This document shows positions 30,859-39,448 of a DNA stretch of 42,435 nucleotides, in pieces (within the stretch, counting starts at the first letter, position 1; each line of letters starts with the position of its first letter). The position numbers and the translations under genes were made by a program. Source of the stretch: Elusimicrobiota bacterium (lineage in GTDB: Bacteria > Elusimicrobiota > Elusimicrobia > UBA1565); NCBI GenBank assembly GCA_016218495.1, contig JACRDU010000062.1, positions 1-42,435 on the forward strand. The letters are read 5' to 3'. The notes under the pieces were generated by a model. That model saw nothing but the letters and a program-made list of their open reading frames with translations. It made no database searches and was not told the DNA's origin.

Positions 30859-32759
30859 TGAAAAATCTCTCCCCGGCGCAACAGCGCGTCGTTACGGCCC
30901 AGATTGGCCTGCCGATCCAGGTCTTGGCGTCTGCCGGATCCGGGAAAACGCGTGTCCTGACGGAACGAGTGCGACACATCCTCAGCAGTACCAAGAAGGA
31001 TGGCGTGATCGCCGTGACGTTCACGAACAAGGCAGCGGATGAAATGCGGGCAAGGCTCGATGACATCCAGGACATCGACGAACGGGCGTGGATCACCACC
31101 ATCCACTCCTTGGCCCAGCGGATTGTGGAGCAGTACGGGAATTCGATCGGACTCCCGGGAGGGCTGCACATCTACGAGAGGGACCAGGACCGAAAGACGA
31201 TCTTCCTCCAGTCCCTGCGGAGCAACGGCACCGACGTGGACGCCTTCCTGAACGTGGATAACGACAAGGAACGGAGGGACAGGGAACGCGTGATCCAGGG
31301 GTACTTGGACAAGTTCTCCGCCCTGAAACGGGACCTCCTCAATGAGGCCGAGGCGAAAGCGCGGCATGCCGATGACGAGAACTTCTGGTCGATCTATTCC
31401 GCCTACAAGGACGCCCTGATCCAGGGTGGCGGGATGGATTACGACGACTTGCTCGTCTACGCGCACAAAATCCTGCTGGAGCAGCCGTGGTGCGCCAAGG
31501 TGTACCGGGCGAAATTCAAGCACGTCTGCGTCGACGAGGCCCAAGACCTGAACCGTGCCCAATACGAACTCGTGAAGGCGTTTTGCGGCCAGGAAGTTCG
31601 CAGTCTGCTCATGGTGGGCGATCCATACCAGATGATCTATGGTTTCAACGGTTCCTCACGCGACTTCCTCTGCGAGACCTTCGTCAGGGACTTCGCGCCG
31701 GAGCGGTTCGAGTTGAAGGAAAACTACCGCTGCTCGAAGGCGGTCATAAAGGCCGCCAACGCAATTTGGCCGAAATCCCAGGTCGGCCTCGCGTATGCGC
31801 TGGCCGGGCGCTTCTCCGTGCGCGCGTGCAAGGACGAGCAGGAGGAGGCTTCATTCGTCTGCGACACCGTGCAAAGCCTCGTACAGCAGGCTTCGGATCC
31901 GGAAATCGAGGGCCCGATCGAACTCAAGAAGATGGTGGTGATCGGCCGGAACCGATTCGTGTTCCAGGCGATCGAGGAGGAACTCAAGGCCAGGGCCATC
32001 CCGTACTCCCTCAAGAAAGGCGAGCGGGCCTCCGAGCCGTCCTCCGTCCTCATGAAGACGCTGGATTTCAGTATCCGGCTCCGCCTCAATCCGCGCGCGT
32101 GGCCGGACGGCAAGAAGCTTTGCGAGAATCTCGGCGTGGAGCCACCCGACAGTTGGGGCGACGAGGCTGTCCTCCTCCGCCTCGCCGAGGCGGCGCAGTC
32201 TGCGGAGGTGATCTTTCCAGAAGCGCAGGAGAAGGTCCTGCGCTGGATAGCCGCCATCGACGCCGAGCATCCCAATGTCCCGAAACTGTGTTCGGACGTG
32301 GAAAAGCTGTTTGAGCATCGGGCGAAAGCAAAAAGCGCCGTCCTCAAAGAGATCGAGACAACCCTGTTGGAGCTCAAGGAATTCAAGGCGAACTGGATCA
32401 AGTTCAAAAAGAAGGGGCTTGGAGAGTCGCTCTCCGCCTTCCGCAACGCGATGGCGTTAGGGCAACTCGGCGTTGGCCAGGACGAATCCGGCCTGATCCT
32501 CAGCACGGTCCACACCATGAAGGGACTGGAACGGGACATCGTTTTCATCGTCGGCATGTGCGAGGGGGTTTTCCCCGACTATCGGGCCAAGACCGCCAAG
32601 GAGATTGAGGAAGAGACTAACAGCGCCTTCGTCGCCGTCACTAGGTCCAGGCGTTGGCTCTTTGTCAGTTACCCGAAGATCAGGAAAATGCCGTGGGGCG
32701 ACCTGAGGACGCATGCGCCGTCTCGGTTTGTGAAAACGATGGAGCGAGCGCAGGGATAG
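30858..32759 (+). CDS. gajB: GajB: UvrD/PcrA-like helicase of a Gabija system
   Basis: A 633-aa superfamily 1 helicase. Motifs in order are: Q-motif/Walker A (ASAGSGKT, 24-31), Ia (AVTFTNKAADEMRARL), Walker B (HVCVDEAQDLNRAQ, about 223-236), motif III (LLMVGDPYQMIYGFNG), motif V (STVHTMKGLERDIVF) and VI (NSAFVAVTRSRRWLFVS). GajB senses and unwinds DNA ends and activates GajA. The start at 30858 (TAATG with the gajA stop) was chosen; a start at 30846 would overlap gajA by 13 bases. It is longer than the most common GajB proteins. No other gene of the operon is visible. Confidence 0.85.
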   Translation: MKNLSPAQQRVVTAQIGLPIQVLASAGSGKTRVLTERVRHILSSTKKDGVIAVTFTNKAADEMRARLDDIQDIDERAWITTIHSLAQRIVEQYGNSIGLPGGLHIYERDQDRKTIFLQSLRSNGTDVDAFLNVDNDKERRDRERVIQGYLDKFSALKRDLLNEAEAKARHADDENFWSIYSAYKDALIQGGGMDYDDLLVYAHKILLEQPWCAKVYRAKFKHVCVDEAQDLNRAQYELVKAFCGQEVRSLLMVGDPYQMIYGFNGSSRDFLCETFVRDFAPERFELKENYRCSKAVIKAANAIWPKSQVGLAYALAGRFSVRACKDEQEEASFVCDTVQSLVQQASDPEIEGPIELKKMVVIGRNRFVFQAIEEELKARAIPYSLKKGERASEPSSVLMKTLDFSIRLRLNPRAWPDGKKLCENLGVEPPDSWGDEAVLLRLAEAAQSAEVIFPEAQEKVLRWIAAIDAEHPNVPKLCSDVEKLFEHRAKAKSAVLKEIETTLLELKEFKANWIKFKKKGLGESLSAFRNAMALGQLGVGQDESGLILSTVHTMKGLERDIVFIVGMCEGVFPDYRAKTAKEIEEETNSAFVAVTRSRRWLFVSYPKIRKMPWGDLRTHAPSRFVKTMERAQG

Positions 32760-32839
32760 TAACTCCATTATCACCATGTATGGTTGCGAAAATGCCAATT
32801 GAGCATACCATGTTTCTGCCGTAAATTACCGCTGATATC

Positions 32840-33811
32840 GTGACTTCGGATTTGGTTCCAGAATCGTTCGCAACCCCGCTCCCTCTCGTTCCGCCGTCGC
32901 CGCGCCGTGCGGTGGACGCCGATGCCGTCCTCGCGGCCTGGGAGGCCGGCAAGAGCCGGAAGACGCTTCTCGGCTACGGCTGGGATCTCGCGCAGTTCGC
33001 CCGCTGGCGAGGCACGACCCGGGACGCCGCAGTGGCGTGGTTCCTGGGCCTGGGTGCGGGCGAGGCGCACGAGGCTGCCCTGGGCTACTTGCGGGCGATG
33101 CAGGACCAGGGCCTCGCCCCGGCGACGGTGCAGCGCCGCCTATCCGCCCTGCGAAGCCTGGTGAAGGCCGCCCGGCTCATCGGCATGGTGTCGTGGGCGC
33201 TGGAGCTGCCGGCCCCGAAAGTGATCCCGTTCCGGGATACGCGCGGGCCTGGCCGGGCCGGGTTCCACGCCCTGGTGGTGGCGGCCGAGGCCCAGGAGGA
33301 TCCCTTCCGGGCGCGAAACCTGGCCATCCTGTGGCTGCTGTATGGGCGCGGCCTGCGCCGCGGCGAGGCCGTTGGCCTGGGGTTCCCGGAGGACGTGGAC
33401 CTGGCGGGGTCGCGCGTGCGCGTCCTGGGCAAGCACCGACAGGAGCGCGAATGGGCCACCATCCCGCCGGCCTGCGTGCGCGCCCTGGTGCGCTGGATGG
33501 AGGTCCGCGGCGACGAGGCGGGACCGCTGTTCTTTCGCCTGGACCGGGCCGCCCATTACGGCCCCGTGCTGGAGCCCCTCACCGGATTGGCGGTCGCGGA
33601 CATGGTCCGCGGCCTGGGTGATCGGACCGGCCAGCGGGTGCGTCCGCACGGCCTGCGGCACGCGGGCATCACCGACGTCCTGGACGCCACCCATGGCGAT
33701 TTCCGCAAGGCCCAGCGCTTCGGGCGGTTGAAGTCCGCCAACGTCCTGCGCTTCTACGACGACAATCGCGAGGATGCTGGCGGCGAGGCGGCACGGTTGA
33801 TCGCGCCGTAG
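32840..33811 (+). CDS. Tyrosine recombinase (XerC/D-like)
   Basis: A 323-aa protein. The N-terminal SAM-like domain spans about 20-120. The catalytic part shows Arg in YGRGLRRGEAVGL (about 170-178), a Lys near 198 (VLGKHRQEREW), HGLRHAGI (about 270-277) and the nucleophile in NVLRFYDDNRED (Tyr306). The position usually filled by the second His/Trp reads GRLKSANV. The start is GTG at 32840. The 80 bases before it are AT-rich and contain small inverted repeats (ACCAT/ATGGT near 32774), which could include its recombination site. It may resolve multimers or integrate the element, and it borders the Gabija locus. Confidence 0.88.
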   Translation: MTSDLVPESFATPLPLVPPSPRRAVDADAVLAAWEAGKSRKTLLGYGWDLAQFARWRGTTRDAAVAWFLGLGAGEAHEAALGYLRAMQDQGLAPATVQRRLSALRSLVKAARLIGMVSWALELPAPKVIPFRDTRGPGRAGFHALVVAAEAQEDPFRARNLAILWLLYGRGLRRGEAVGLGFPEDVDLAGSRVRVLGKHRQEREWATIPPACVRALVRWMEVRGDEAGPLFFRLDRAAHYGPVLEPLTGLAVADMVRGLGDRTGQRVRPHGLRHAGITDVLDATHGDFRKAQRFGRLKSANVLRFYDDNREDAGGEAARLIAP

Positions 33812-33902
33812 CGCTTTCACCTGGAAGGCCCCGGTCCGTCATCTTGCGCTGTTAGCTGTTTTCCATATCATATCCGCATAGGTATCTGCTATGCCAACCG
33901 CC

Positions 33903-34160
33903 ATGCTCACGACCTCCTTCTCGCTGCCCGCCGAGATCCGGCGCAGCGCCAGCGCCAAGGCAACCGCCGACGGCGTCTCCTTGGCCGCCGCCGTCCGCCT
34001 GCTCCTCGCGGGATATGTCGCCGGCCGGATCGTCATCGTCGCCGCCCCGGCGTCCGACGCCGTGACCGTCGAGCGCGTGGAGGAGATCCCGATGCCGTCC
34101 CGCACGCGCAAGCTCGCCGACCGCGCCTTTGCCGCCGTTCGCACGCATGGCCGCCGGTAG
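33903..34160 (+). CDS. Ribbon-helix-helix-like antitoxin
   Basis: An 85-aa protein. TTSFSLPAEIRRSASAKATA near the N terminus looks like a ribbon-helix-helix DNA-binding start. The C-terminal tail is basic. It overlaps the next gene by 14 bases, as in toxin-antitoxin pairs. An ATG at 33891 is also in frame; 33903 is preferred because a CCAACC element precedes it. A -35 (TTGCGC, 33845) and -10 (TATCAT, 33866) lie upstream. Confidence 0.55.
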   Translation: MLTTSFSLPAEIRRSASAKATADGVSLAAAVRLLLAGYVAGRIVIVAAPASDAVTVERVEEIPMPSRTRKLADRAFAAVRTHGRR

Positions 34161-34512
34161 GCTGTTCATCGCCCGCCGGATCGCCAAGCGCGAACTGACC
34201 GAAGCCGACGCCCGGGGCGAGGTGGTCGCCGCCTGGCGCAAAGCGGTGTTCGACCGGTTGCCCGCCAAGGGCGTGCCTGCCTGCCGCCTGCTGAAGGCGT
34301 ACGTCACCACTGCCCGGGGCCCGCGCCGCACGCTCTACTTGCTCCAGGACGCCTCCGGCGACGCCGTGTTGCTGATGCATCGCCCCAAGGGCGATCCCAT
34401 CGGCGACAACATGGCCTACGTCAACCCCGCGTTCCGCAGCGCTGTCGACAAGGCCATCACGACGGCGGCCGAGGACATCGAGGCCGGCCAGGTCGAGGTC
34501 GTGGAGCGGTAG
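34147..34512 (+). CDS. Putative toxin of a small plasmid toxin-antitoxin pair
   Basis: A 121-aa protein. The core segment RTLYLLQDASGDAVLLMHRP leads into KGDPIGDNMAYVNPAF and a helical acidic tail (TTAAEDIEAGQVEVVER). This resembles small uncharacterised toxin-like proteins found after ribbon-helix-helix antitoxins; I cannot assign RelE or ParE with confidence. It overlaps the antitoxin gene and lies convergent to rep with a 39-base gap, a position consistent with plasmid stabilisation. Confidence 0.5.
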   Translation: MAAGRLFIARRIAKRELTEADARGEVVAAWRKAVFDRLPAKGVPACRLLKAYVTTARGPRRTLYLLQDASGDAVLLMHRPKGDPIGDNMAYVNPAFRSAVDKAITTAAEDIEAGQVEVVER

Positions 34513-34551
34513 CCCGCGGCGGTTCGGCGCGGATCCTGCGCCGCTGCGCCG

Positions 34552-35805
34552 CTACGCCGCCTCGCCTGGCCAATTCCGCGCCAACCAGATCCGGAACGAG
34601 GCCCGGGGTCCGGCCTCGTTGAGGCCGGACGCCTGCCACTGCTTGAGGACGAAGACCCCGCCAGCCTTCCCCGCCTCCAGGTCGCGGCCGAAGGCGTCGC
34701 GGGCGGTGGCTTTCCCCGCCTCATCCAAGGCCTCGTAGCGCGCCCACGCCTCCGCTTTCGCCGTGGCCTCGGCGGCGGAGGCTTCCCGTTCGGCGCGTTC
34801 CTGCTCCAACCTAGCCCGCCGGGCTTGCTCACGCGCCTCCGCTCCGGCCGGCGCCGCCGCGCCGGGGGCCGGTTTCGGCCGCCAGTCCTGCTCCAGGGCC
34901 TTGCGGGCGTACGCCTTGGGCTGGCGTACGGGCTCCGACGCCTGGCTTATGCGCTCTTCCACGACGGCGAGGTTCTCCCGGACGTACCCTTCCGCGTGCT
35001 CGTCCAGGATGGCGTCGGCCTCGGCGTCGGAAAAGTTGAACCGCGCCAAGGCGGCGCGGGCCAGGCCGAGCTCCCCGGCCGCCGCCGATTTTGCCGCCGC
35101 GTCGGCGGCCATCGTGCGGGCGTTGGCGGTGATGGTGAAGTGGAGCGCCTCCACCTTCTTGCCGCCGCGCTTGTCGGCCCGGTATTCGCAAAAGATGTCG
35201 GTGTGGGCGTTGACCTCCGCCACCGCCGGGTCCAGCACCCGCTGTTTGAAGTTGGAGTAGCGGGCGTAGGCGTCGTCGGCCCCCAGCATCCGCCGCAGGC
35301 GGTCCGGCTCGAAGGTGCGTCGGCGCAGCTTCTGCACCTGCTTGAGCAGTTCGTAGAGGCGGAAGGAATAGGTGGACCGCAGGCGGGACACGTTCGACAG
35401 CGAGTAGGCGGTGTAGACCGACTTGAGCTGGATGAGGTGCTCCTTGAGGTTCGGGTGGATCGACACTCGCACGGTGCGGTTGCGCCGGTCCAGTTCGTCG
35501 GCGGCGAGCCAGTTGAAGCGCTGGACGACGCCGGTGACGGGATCGTCCACGACCACCTCCTTGGCGCGGAGCGATCGCGCCACGTCGGCGAACTGGCTCA
35601 CCGCGTCGCGGTGGGAATCGGGGAAGACGCCCGCCAGGGCCGGGAGGTCGACCGCGTACCAGTCGAAATGCTCGTCGACCTCCCCGATCTGGCACATGAG
35701 GTAGATCAGGAAGCGCTTCTCGGCGAGACTGAGCTGGTATTGGGCCTCGATCAGGCGGTTCGACTGCCGGATCATCAGGTCCTTCCCTTGGGATGCCGCT
35801 ACCAT
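34552..35805 (-). CDS. Rep_3-type replication initiator protein
   Basis: A 417-aa protein. Two winged-helix domains typical of iteron-plasmid initiators cover about 10-260. Conserved pieces include QSNRLIEAQYQLSLAEKRFL, VSRLRSTYSFRLYELLKQ and the LRRMLGADDAYARYSNFKQR stretch. The C-terminal 130 residues are Ala/Glu-rich. It would bind the iterons at 36061-36541 and open the origin. The start at 35805 was chosen because a -10 (minus-strand TATTAT, 35862-35867) and a DnaA-box-like TTATCCACT (35819-35827) precede it. A longer frame through the iterons to 36342 is rejected. The inverted repeat at 35878-35910 suggests autoregulation. Confidence 0.88.
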   Translation of the reverse strand: MVAASQGKDLMIRQSNRLIEAQYQLSLAEKRFLIYLMCQIGEVDEHFDWYAVDLPALAGVFPDSHRDAVSQFADVARSLRAKEVVVDDPVTGVVQRFNWLAADELDRRNRTVRVSIHPNLKEHLIQLKSVYTAYSLSNVSRLRSTYSFRLYELLKQVQKLRRRTFEPDRLRRMLGADDAYARYSNFKQRVLDPAVAEVNAHTDIFCEYRADKRGGKKVEALHFTITANARTMAADAAAKSAAAGELGLARAALARFNFSDAEADAILDEHAEGYVRENLAVVEERISQASEPVRQPKAYARKALEQDWRPKPAPGAAAPAGAEAREQARRARLEQERAEREASAAEATAKAEAWARYEALDEAGKATARDAFGRDLEAGKAGGVFVLKQWQASGLNEAGPRASFRIWLARNWPGEAA

Positions 35806-35877
35806 ATCCGAAACGGTGAGTGGATAAACGGTGGTCCGATGGAACGAGGGGGAACTGGGCCATAATACCCGATTCAC

Positions 35878-35910
35878 GGCAACATGCAACACGGTGCGTT
35901 GCATGTTGCC
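35878..35910. promoter_or_regulatory. Perfect inverted repeat upstream of rep, candidate Rep operator
   Basis: Arms GGCAACATGCAAC (35878-35890) and GTTGCATGTTGCC (35898-35910) with a seven-base spacer. Each arm contains GTTGC/GCAAC, the core of the iteron, so Rep may bind here as a dimer to repress its own promoter. Confidence 0.78.
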
Positions 35911-36040
35911 GCACCGTTCGTGATCCAATCCCGCTCCGGCCCCTGAAATCGCCGGCCATAAAATGGCGAGGGCCAGCCGGGATATGTGATCTTCCTGGTG
36001 GATGCCCTGGATTGGACGTCGGCATTCCGCGTCCCCGCAC

Positions 36041-36357
36041 GGCGTTGCCGTCCGTACCCGCAATCGGTTGCCTGAAAGCCGAGGATCCGCAGCGGGATGC
36101 GCCGTCCCCGGTAATAGTCCCCGCGCCCGCAATCCGTTGCCGATCGGTTCGTCCGTCCTGGTTGCCCCCGACGTCATGATGCCGGTGATTCCACAAACCA
36201 TTCCCGATGGCGAGCGGGCGGCGAAAGGTATGGGTCGATGGCACCCGCACGGCGTTGCCGTCCGGTCCCGCAATCCGTTGCCTGAACGTCGCGGATCCGC
36301 AGCGGTAAGCGCCGTCCACGGGTATCGTCCCCGCGCCCGCAATCCGTTGCCGATGCG
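36041..36357. repeat. Imperfect direct repeat of about 105 bases in the origin
   Basis: The stretch around 36048-36145 recurs at 36258-36355, offset by 210 bases. Both copies contain GCACGGCGTTGCC, an iteron, GGATCCGCAGCGG, and a second iteron 69 bases after the first. It indicates segmental duplication of an iteron pair. Confidence 0.75.
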
Positions 36358-36541
36358 TATCGGAACCGGATTCCTATTCCCAGTAGGTCCAGAGACGCCG
36401 TGGCTGCCCGTGGCGGCAGCATGGAGCGGTCGACCCCGGGGTGCCTACTGTCCGCGGTCACCCTTGGGCGGGTGCTCCCATCCCGCAATCCGTTGCCTGA
36501 ACCGCCGCAATCCGTTGCCGCAATGGCCGCAATCCGTTGCC
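36061..36541. repeat. Iteron array of the replication origin (seven copies)
   Basis: CAATCCGTTGCC occurs at 36130, 36271, 36340, 36486, 36508 and 36530, and as CAATCGGTTGCC at 36061. The last three are exactly 22 bases apart, the spacing of two helical turns usual for iterons. The others form two pairs 69 bases apart. They lie upstream of rep and next to an AT-rich patch, so this is the likely oriV. Confidence 0.9.
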
Positions 36542-36584
36542 GATGAGCCTCACCAGCCCGCTCCAGGAGTGGGGTCCCGGTGAC

Positions 36585-36634
36585 GGAAAAGAATACAAAA
36601 GCTAAGAAAAGCTGCTTTTTGTGGTTTTGGAAAC
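36585..36634. other. AT-rich segment, probable DNA-unwinding element
   Basis: A stretch of about 50 bases rich in A and T (with AAAAGCT repeated at 36597 and 36607) in an otherwise GC-rich region. It begins 44 bases after the last iteron. This position fits the melting region of an iteron origin. Confidence 0.7.
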
Positions 36635-36706
36635 AATCCCCAACGCGGAAAGGCGGCCAGGAAGGCCGCCGTCGTCGCGCTCGCAGTTTCGATCATCTCC
36701 CCTGCC

Positions 36707-37114
36707 CTACCCCGGGTTGAGGAATCGCCGCACGGCGGCCTCGACCAAATCGCCCTGGCTGCGGTATACGCCCTCCAGCGGGCCGACCATGGACTGGCGG
36801 ATCGCCCGCCGCAGTTCCGGCGTGACCCAATAGGTCACCGCCACGCGGGACGAGCGGCCGGGAAGCTGGTAGTACGACACCGGCGACGCCGACGCGGCCG
36901 CTGGCTGCTCAGGTACGCGCGCTGGCGCGGAAGGCGCCGCCGGCGCGACCGGCGCCGCGGGATGGGCCGCGGGGGCCGGCCGGGCGGGAGCTGTTTCGTG
37001 TTTCGCGGCAGGCTCCGGGTCCGCCGCGGCGGCGTCCGCCAGGGAGACGTCGTCATCGACTGCGAAATCGGACAGGTCGAAGTCCGGCGTCGGCGTTGTG
37101 CGCGTGGCAACCAT
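36707..37114 (-). CDS. Ribbon-helix-helix partition partner (ParB-like)
   Basis: A 135-aa protein. The first 85 residues are Ala/Pro-rich and disordered. The C-terminal part (SRVAVTYWVTPELRRAIRQS, then DLVEAAVRRFLNP) resembles a ribbon-helix-helix DNA-binding domain. It follows parA with a 12-base gap, so it is the probable centromere-binding partner that connects the plasmid to ParA. Its sites are likely the TGGTCA repeats beyond parA. Confidence 0.72.
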   Translation of the reverse strand: MVATRTTPTPDFDLSDFAVDDDVSLADAAAADPEPAAKHETAPARPAPAAHPAAPVAPAAPSAPARVPEQPAAASASPVSYYQLPGRSSRVAVTYWVTPELRRAIRQSMVGPLEGVYRSQGDLVEAAVRRFLNPG

Positions 37115-37126
37115 GGGAAAGATGGG

Positions 37127-37717
37127 TTAGGAAGTGGCGATAGCGGACATGGCCGTGATGATGGCCGTTACCTGCCGATGCAGGTCCCCGTACACGTAGG
37201 CGTTGAGCGGGCTTTCGGCCACCAACGCGGACACGGGTTTGGGATGTTTGTAAAGCCGGGCGAGCGCCTTGGACGTCTTGAGTTCCAGGACGGGATATTT
37301 CCCGGCCATTTCATGGATGATCGCGCGCACCTTGTCCAGATCGCCGGGCTTGGCCCGGTTGACGACCACGAGGATCTTGGACGTATGCTGGGCGACTTGC
37401 CGGATCGTCCGGATGGTGACCTGGAGGTCGGCGAAGGCGTTGACGGTCGGTATCACCACGACGTCCGCGACCTTCATGAGGCCGATCATCCGCCGGTCGG
37501 CATAGCCGCCGAAATCGAAGATGATCTTCCGTTTCCTGTCCAGCGTTTTGGGCATCTGCCCCGGCTTCAACTTGACGCACCGCCCCGGCGGCAGTGCCTT
37601 GTCGATGGGCGAAAAGAGGTCGTTGGTGAAGATCCCGGCCCCGGTTTCCAGGGCGGCGACCAGGGCGAGGGTGGTTTTCCCGACGCCGCCTTTCGCGCTT
37701 AACATGACGCTGATCAT
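37127..37717 (-). CDS. parA: ParA-type partition ATPase
   Basis: A 196-aa compact ParA. The deviant Walker A is KGGVGKTTL (residues 9-17), the switch region is IIFDFGGYADRRM, and VVVIPTVNAFADLQVTI follows. It lacks the N-terminal HTH of larger ParA proteins. It moves plasmid copies apart by ATP-dependent binding to the nucleoid. The start at 37717 gives MISVMLSAKGG; an extension to 37795 has no coding character. It is the first gene of the partition operon. TGGTCA (37735-37740) lies in its promoter region, suggesting control by the partner protein. Confidence 0.87.
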   Translation of the reverse strand: MISVMLSAKGGVGKTTLALVAALETGAGIFTNDLFSPIDKALPPGRCVKLKPGQMPKTLDRKRKIIFDFGGYADRRMIGLMKVADVVVIPTVNAFADLQVTIRTIRQVAQHTSKILVVVNRAKPGDLDKVRAIIHEMAGKYPVLELKTSKALARLYKHPKPVSALVAESPLNAYVYGDLHRQVTAIITAMSAIATS

Positions 37718-37734
37718 ACCGATATGGTCAATGG

Positions 37735-38000
37735 TAAGAAAGATTGAAAGACACCTGACACGATGACTTGATGACCAACTTACATGCTTACACACTTACT
37801 GACTGACGATGGGCACGTGGTGATGATTATTTGCGCCAGGACGGCGCCATTCCTCGGCGGGACTGTGCTGGCGAGGACTCATGGAAACAGGAACGTGGAC
37901 ATTCTACGCAAGAATCGATGAATGGCAAAATGACTTGCTGGTCATCCTGCTGGCCAACCCACTGACCATACAGCGGGTTGTTCTGGTGGTCAGTTGGTCA
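37735..38000. promoter_or_regulatory. TGGTCA repeat region, candidate parS and parA operator
   Basis: The hexamer TGGTCA or its complement occurs at 37735, 37772, 37939, 37963, 37987 and 37995, with a near copy TGGCCA at 37951. The last two are eight bases apart. This 380-base region between parA and the methyltransferase has no convincing gene. Clustered short repeats in both orientations are typical of centromeres bound by ribbon-helix-helix partners. Confidence 0.62.
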
Positions 38001-38097
38001 GTGTGTTGGTAATATTACACCCAGCGGTGGGCATCCTGCAACCGGGACGCTGGCGGACAGTATCGACTTCGGCTACCCTGGGGTTGAAACCTCACCT

Positions 38098-39057
38098 ATG
38101 CCGGACGGGATGAAACCGTTCTACTGCACCGCCCTGGGCTCGGCCTACCGCGCCGACGCCCTGGACGCCCTGCGCCGCCTGGAAACGGGGAGCGTGGCCT
38201 TGGTGGTGACCTCGCCGCCGTATGCCTTGGTGACGAAGAAGGCCTACGGGAACCCGGCCACGGGGGACTACGCGGCCTGGTTCCTGCCCATCGCGCGGGA
38301 GATCCGTCGCATCCTCCGGCCCGACGGGTCGTTCGTCCTCAACCTAGGAGGGTCGTGGACGCCCGGGCAGCCGACCCGGAGCCTCTACCACTACCGCCTG
38401 TTGCTGGCGCTGGTGGACGAGGTGGGGTTCCACCTGGCGCAGGAGTGCTACTGGTACAACCCCGCCAAGATGCCGGCTCCGGCGGAATGGGTGTGCGTGC
38501 GCCGGGTGCGGGTGAAGGACAGCGTGGAGCCGGTATGGTGGTTCGGGAAGGGGCCGCACCCGCAGGCAGACAACCGCCAGGTGTTGCGCCCCTACGGCCC
38601 CGCCATGGTCAAGCTCATGGAGCGCGGCCAGAAGCCCAGCACACGCCCCTCCGGCCACCGGGTGCGGGCGGGGTGGGCCGCCGGCGGCCACGGCGGGTCC
38701 ATCCCGCCCAACCTCCTCAGCTTCGGCGCGGCGGACGGGGCAGGGGAGGACCTGGCCGACCACCTGCTGGTGACGGGGCAGGGTGGCGCCAAGGATGCCT
38801 ACGTGCGGGCCTGCCGGGCCGCCGGCCTGCCGGTGCATCCCGCGCGGTTTCCGCCGGCGCTGCCGGCGTTTTTCATCCGCCTGTGCACGGTTCCGGGCGA
38901 CGTGGTCGTCGACCCGTTCGCCGGGAGCAACACCACCGGGGCGGTGGCCGAGGCCCTGGGCCGCCGCTGGATCGCCATCGAGGCCCGGGCGGACTACCTC
39001 CGATCAAGTCGGTTGCGGTGGGGACGCGAGGCCGGGCCGGCGAAGCACGCCGCCTGA
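38098..39057 (+). CDS. DNA methyltransferase, beta-class (probable N4-cytosine)
   Basis: A 319-aa protein. The catalytic motif TSPPY (38-42) comes first, and the AdoMet-binding motif VVDPFAGSNTTGAV comes near the C terminus (about 269-282), which is the beta order. SPPY rather than DPPY favours methylation of cytosine N4, although N6-adenine methylation cannot be excluded. The region between has a target-recognition-like part. No restriction endonuclease lies next to it, so it is an orphan enzyme that could protect the element from host restriction or regulate genes. The start at 38098 precedes a second in-frame ATG at 38110. Confidence 0.85.
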   Translation: MPDGMKPFYCTALGSAYRADALDALRRLETGSVALVVTSPPYALVTKKAYGNPATGDYAAWFLPIAREIRRILRPDGSFVLNLGGSWTPGQPTRSLYHYRLLLALVDEVGFHLAQECYWYNPAKMPAPAEWVCVRRVRVKDSVEPVWWFGKGPHPQADNRQVLRPYGPAMVKLMERGQKPSTRPSGHRVRAGWAAGGHGGSIPPNLLSFGAADGAGEDLADHLLVTGQGGAKDAYVRACRAAGLPVHPARFPPALPAFFIRLCTVPGDVVVDPFAGSNTTGAVAEALGRRWIAIEARADYLRSSRLRWGREAGPAKHAA

Positions 39058-39204
39058 TGCCGGGGACGTAGCCCGCGCGGCCCGCGGCTTCCCCCGGGGA
39101 ACTGCCAGGCCTGGCTGATGGGCGTCCCGGTCCGGATGCTGGGCGACATGCCGCCCAGTCCGCCCCAGCGCCGGCCGACCGCCGCACCTCCCGGTTCACC
39201 CCTG

Positions 39205-39224
39205 AGCGGAGCCCATAGGCTCCG
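39205..39224. promoter_or_regulatory. Inverted repeat, operator of the small HTH regulator
   Basis: Perfect arms GCGGAGCC (39205-39212) and GGCTCCGC (39217-39224) with a CATA spacer, ending five bases before the regulator ATG. A related sequence lies before the primase-like gene at 39475-39490. Confidence 0.7.
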
Positions 39225-39229
39225 CCATC

Positions 39230-39448
39230 ATGGCCAAGCCGTCCCGTCCCGTCCTGCCCCAGTTGATCGCGGCAGTGCGCGCCTCCGGGCTGAGTTCCCG
39301 CGACCTGGAGGAGCGCACCGGCATCAGCCATACCCAGGTGGCCAAGATCCTGCGCGGGGCGGCGGTGCCGTCCCTGGAGAACGCCGAAAAGCTGGCCGCC
39401 GCCGTTGGCGCGCGCATCCGTTTCGAGATCGCCGAACATGGAGCTTAA
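39230..39448 (+). CDS. Small XRE-type HTH regulator
   Basis: A 72-aa protein that is almost entirely a helix-turn-helix domain: SSRDLEERTGISHTQVAKIL (20-39) with recognition helix SHTQVAKIL, followed by LENAEKLAAAVGARI. An operator-like inverted repeat lies directly before its start and a matching one before the next gene, so it probably controls its own expression and that of the primase-like gene. Confidence 0.82.
   Translation: MAKPSRPVLPQLIAAVRASGLSSRDLEERTGISHTQVAKILRGAAVPSLENAEKLAAAVGARIRFEIAEHGA

Noticed and set aside
35806-36342. N-terminal extension of Rep through the origin
   Set aside because: It would translate the iterons; the conserved initiator sequence begins near 35775-35805.
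36061-36541. CRISPR-like repeats
   Set aside because: Repeat units are only 12 bases with irregular or 22-base spacing and lie next to a Rep_3 gene, so they are iterons.
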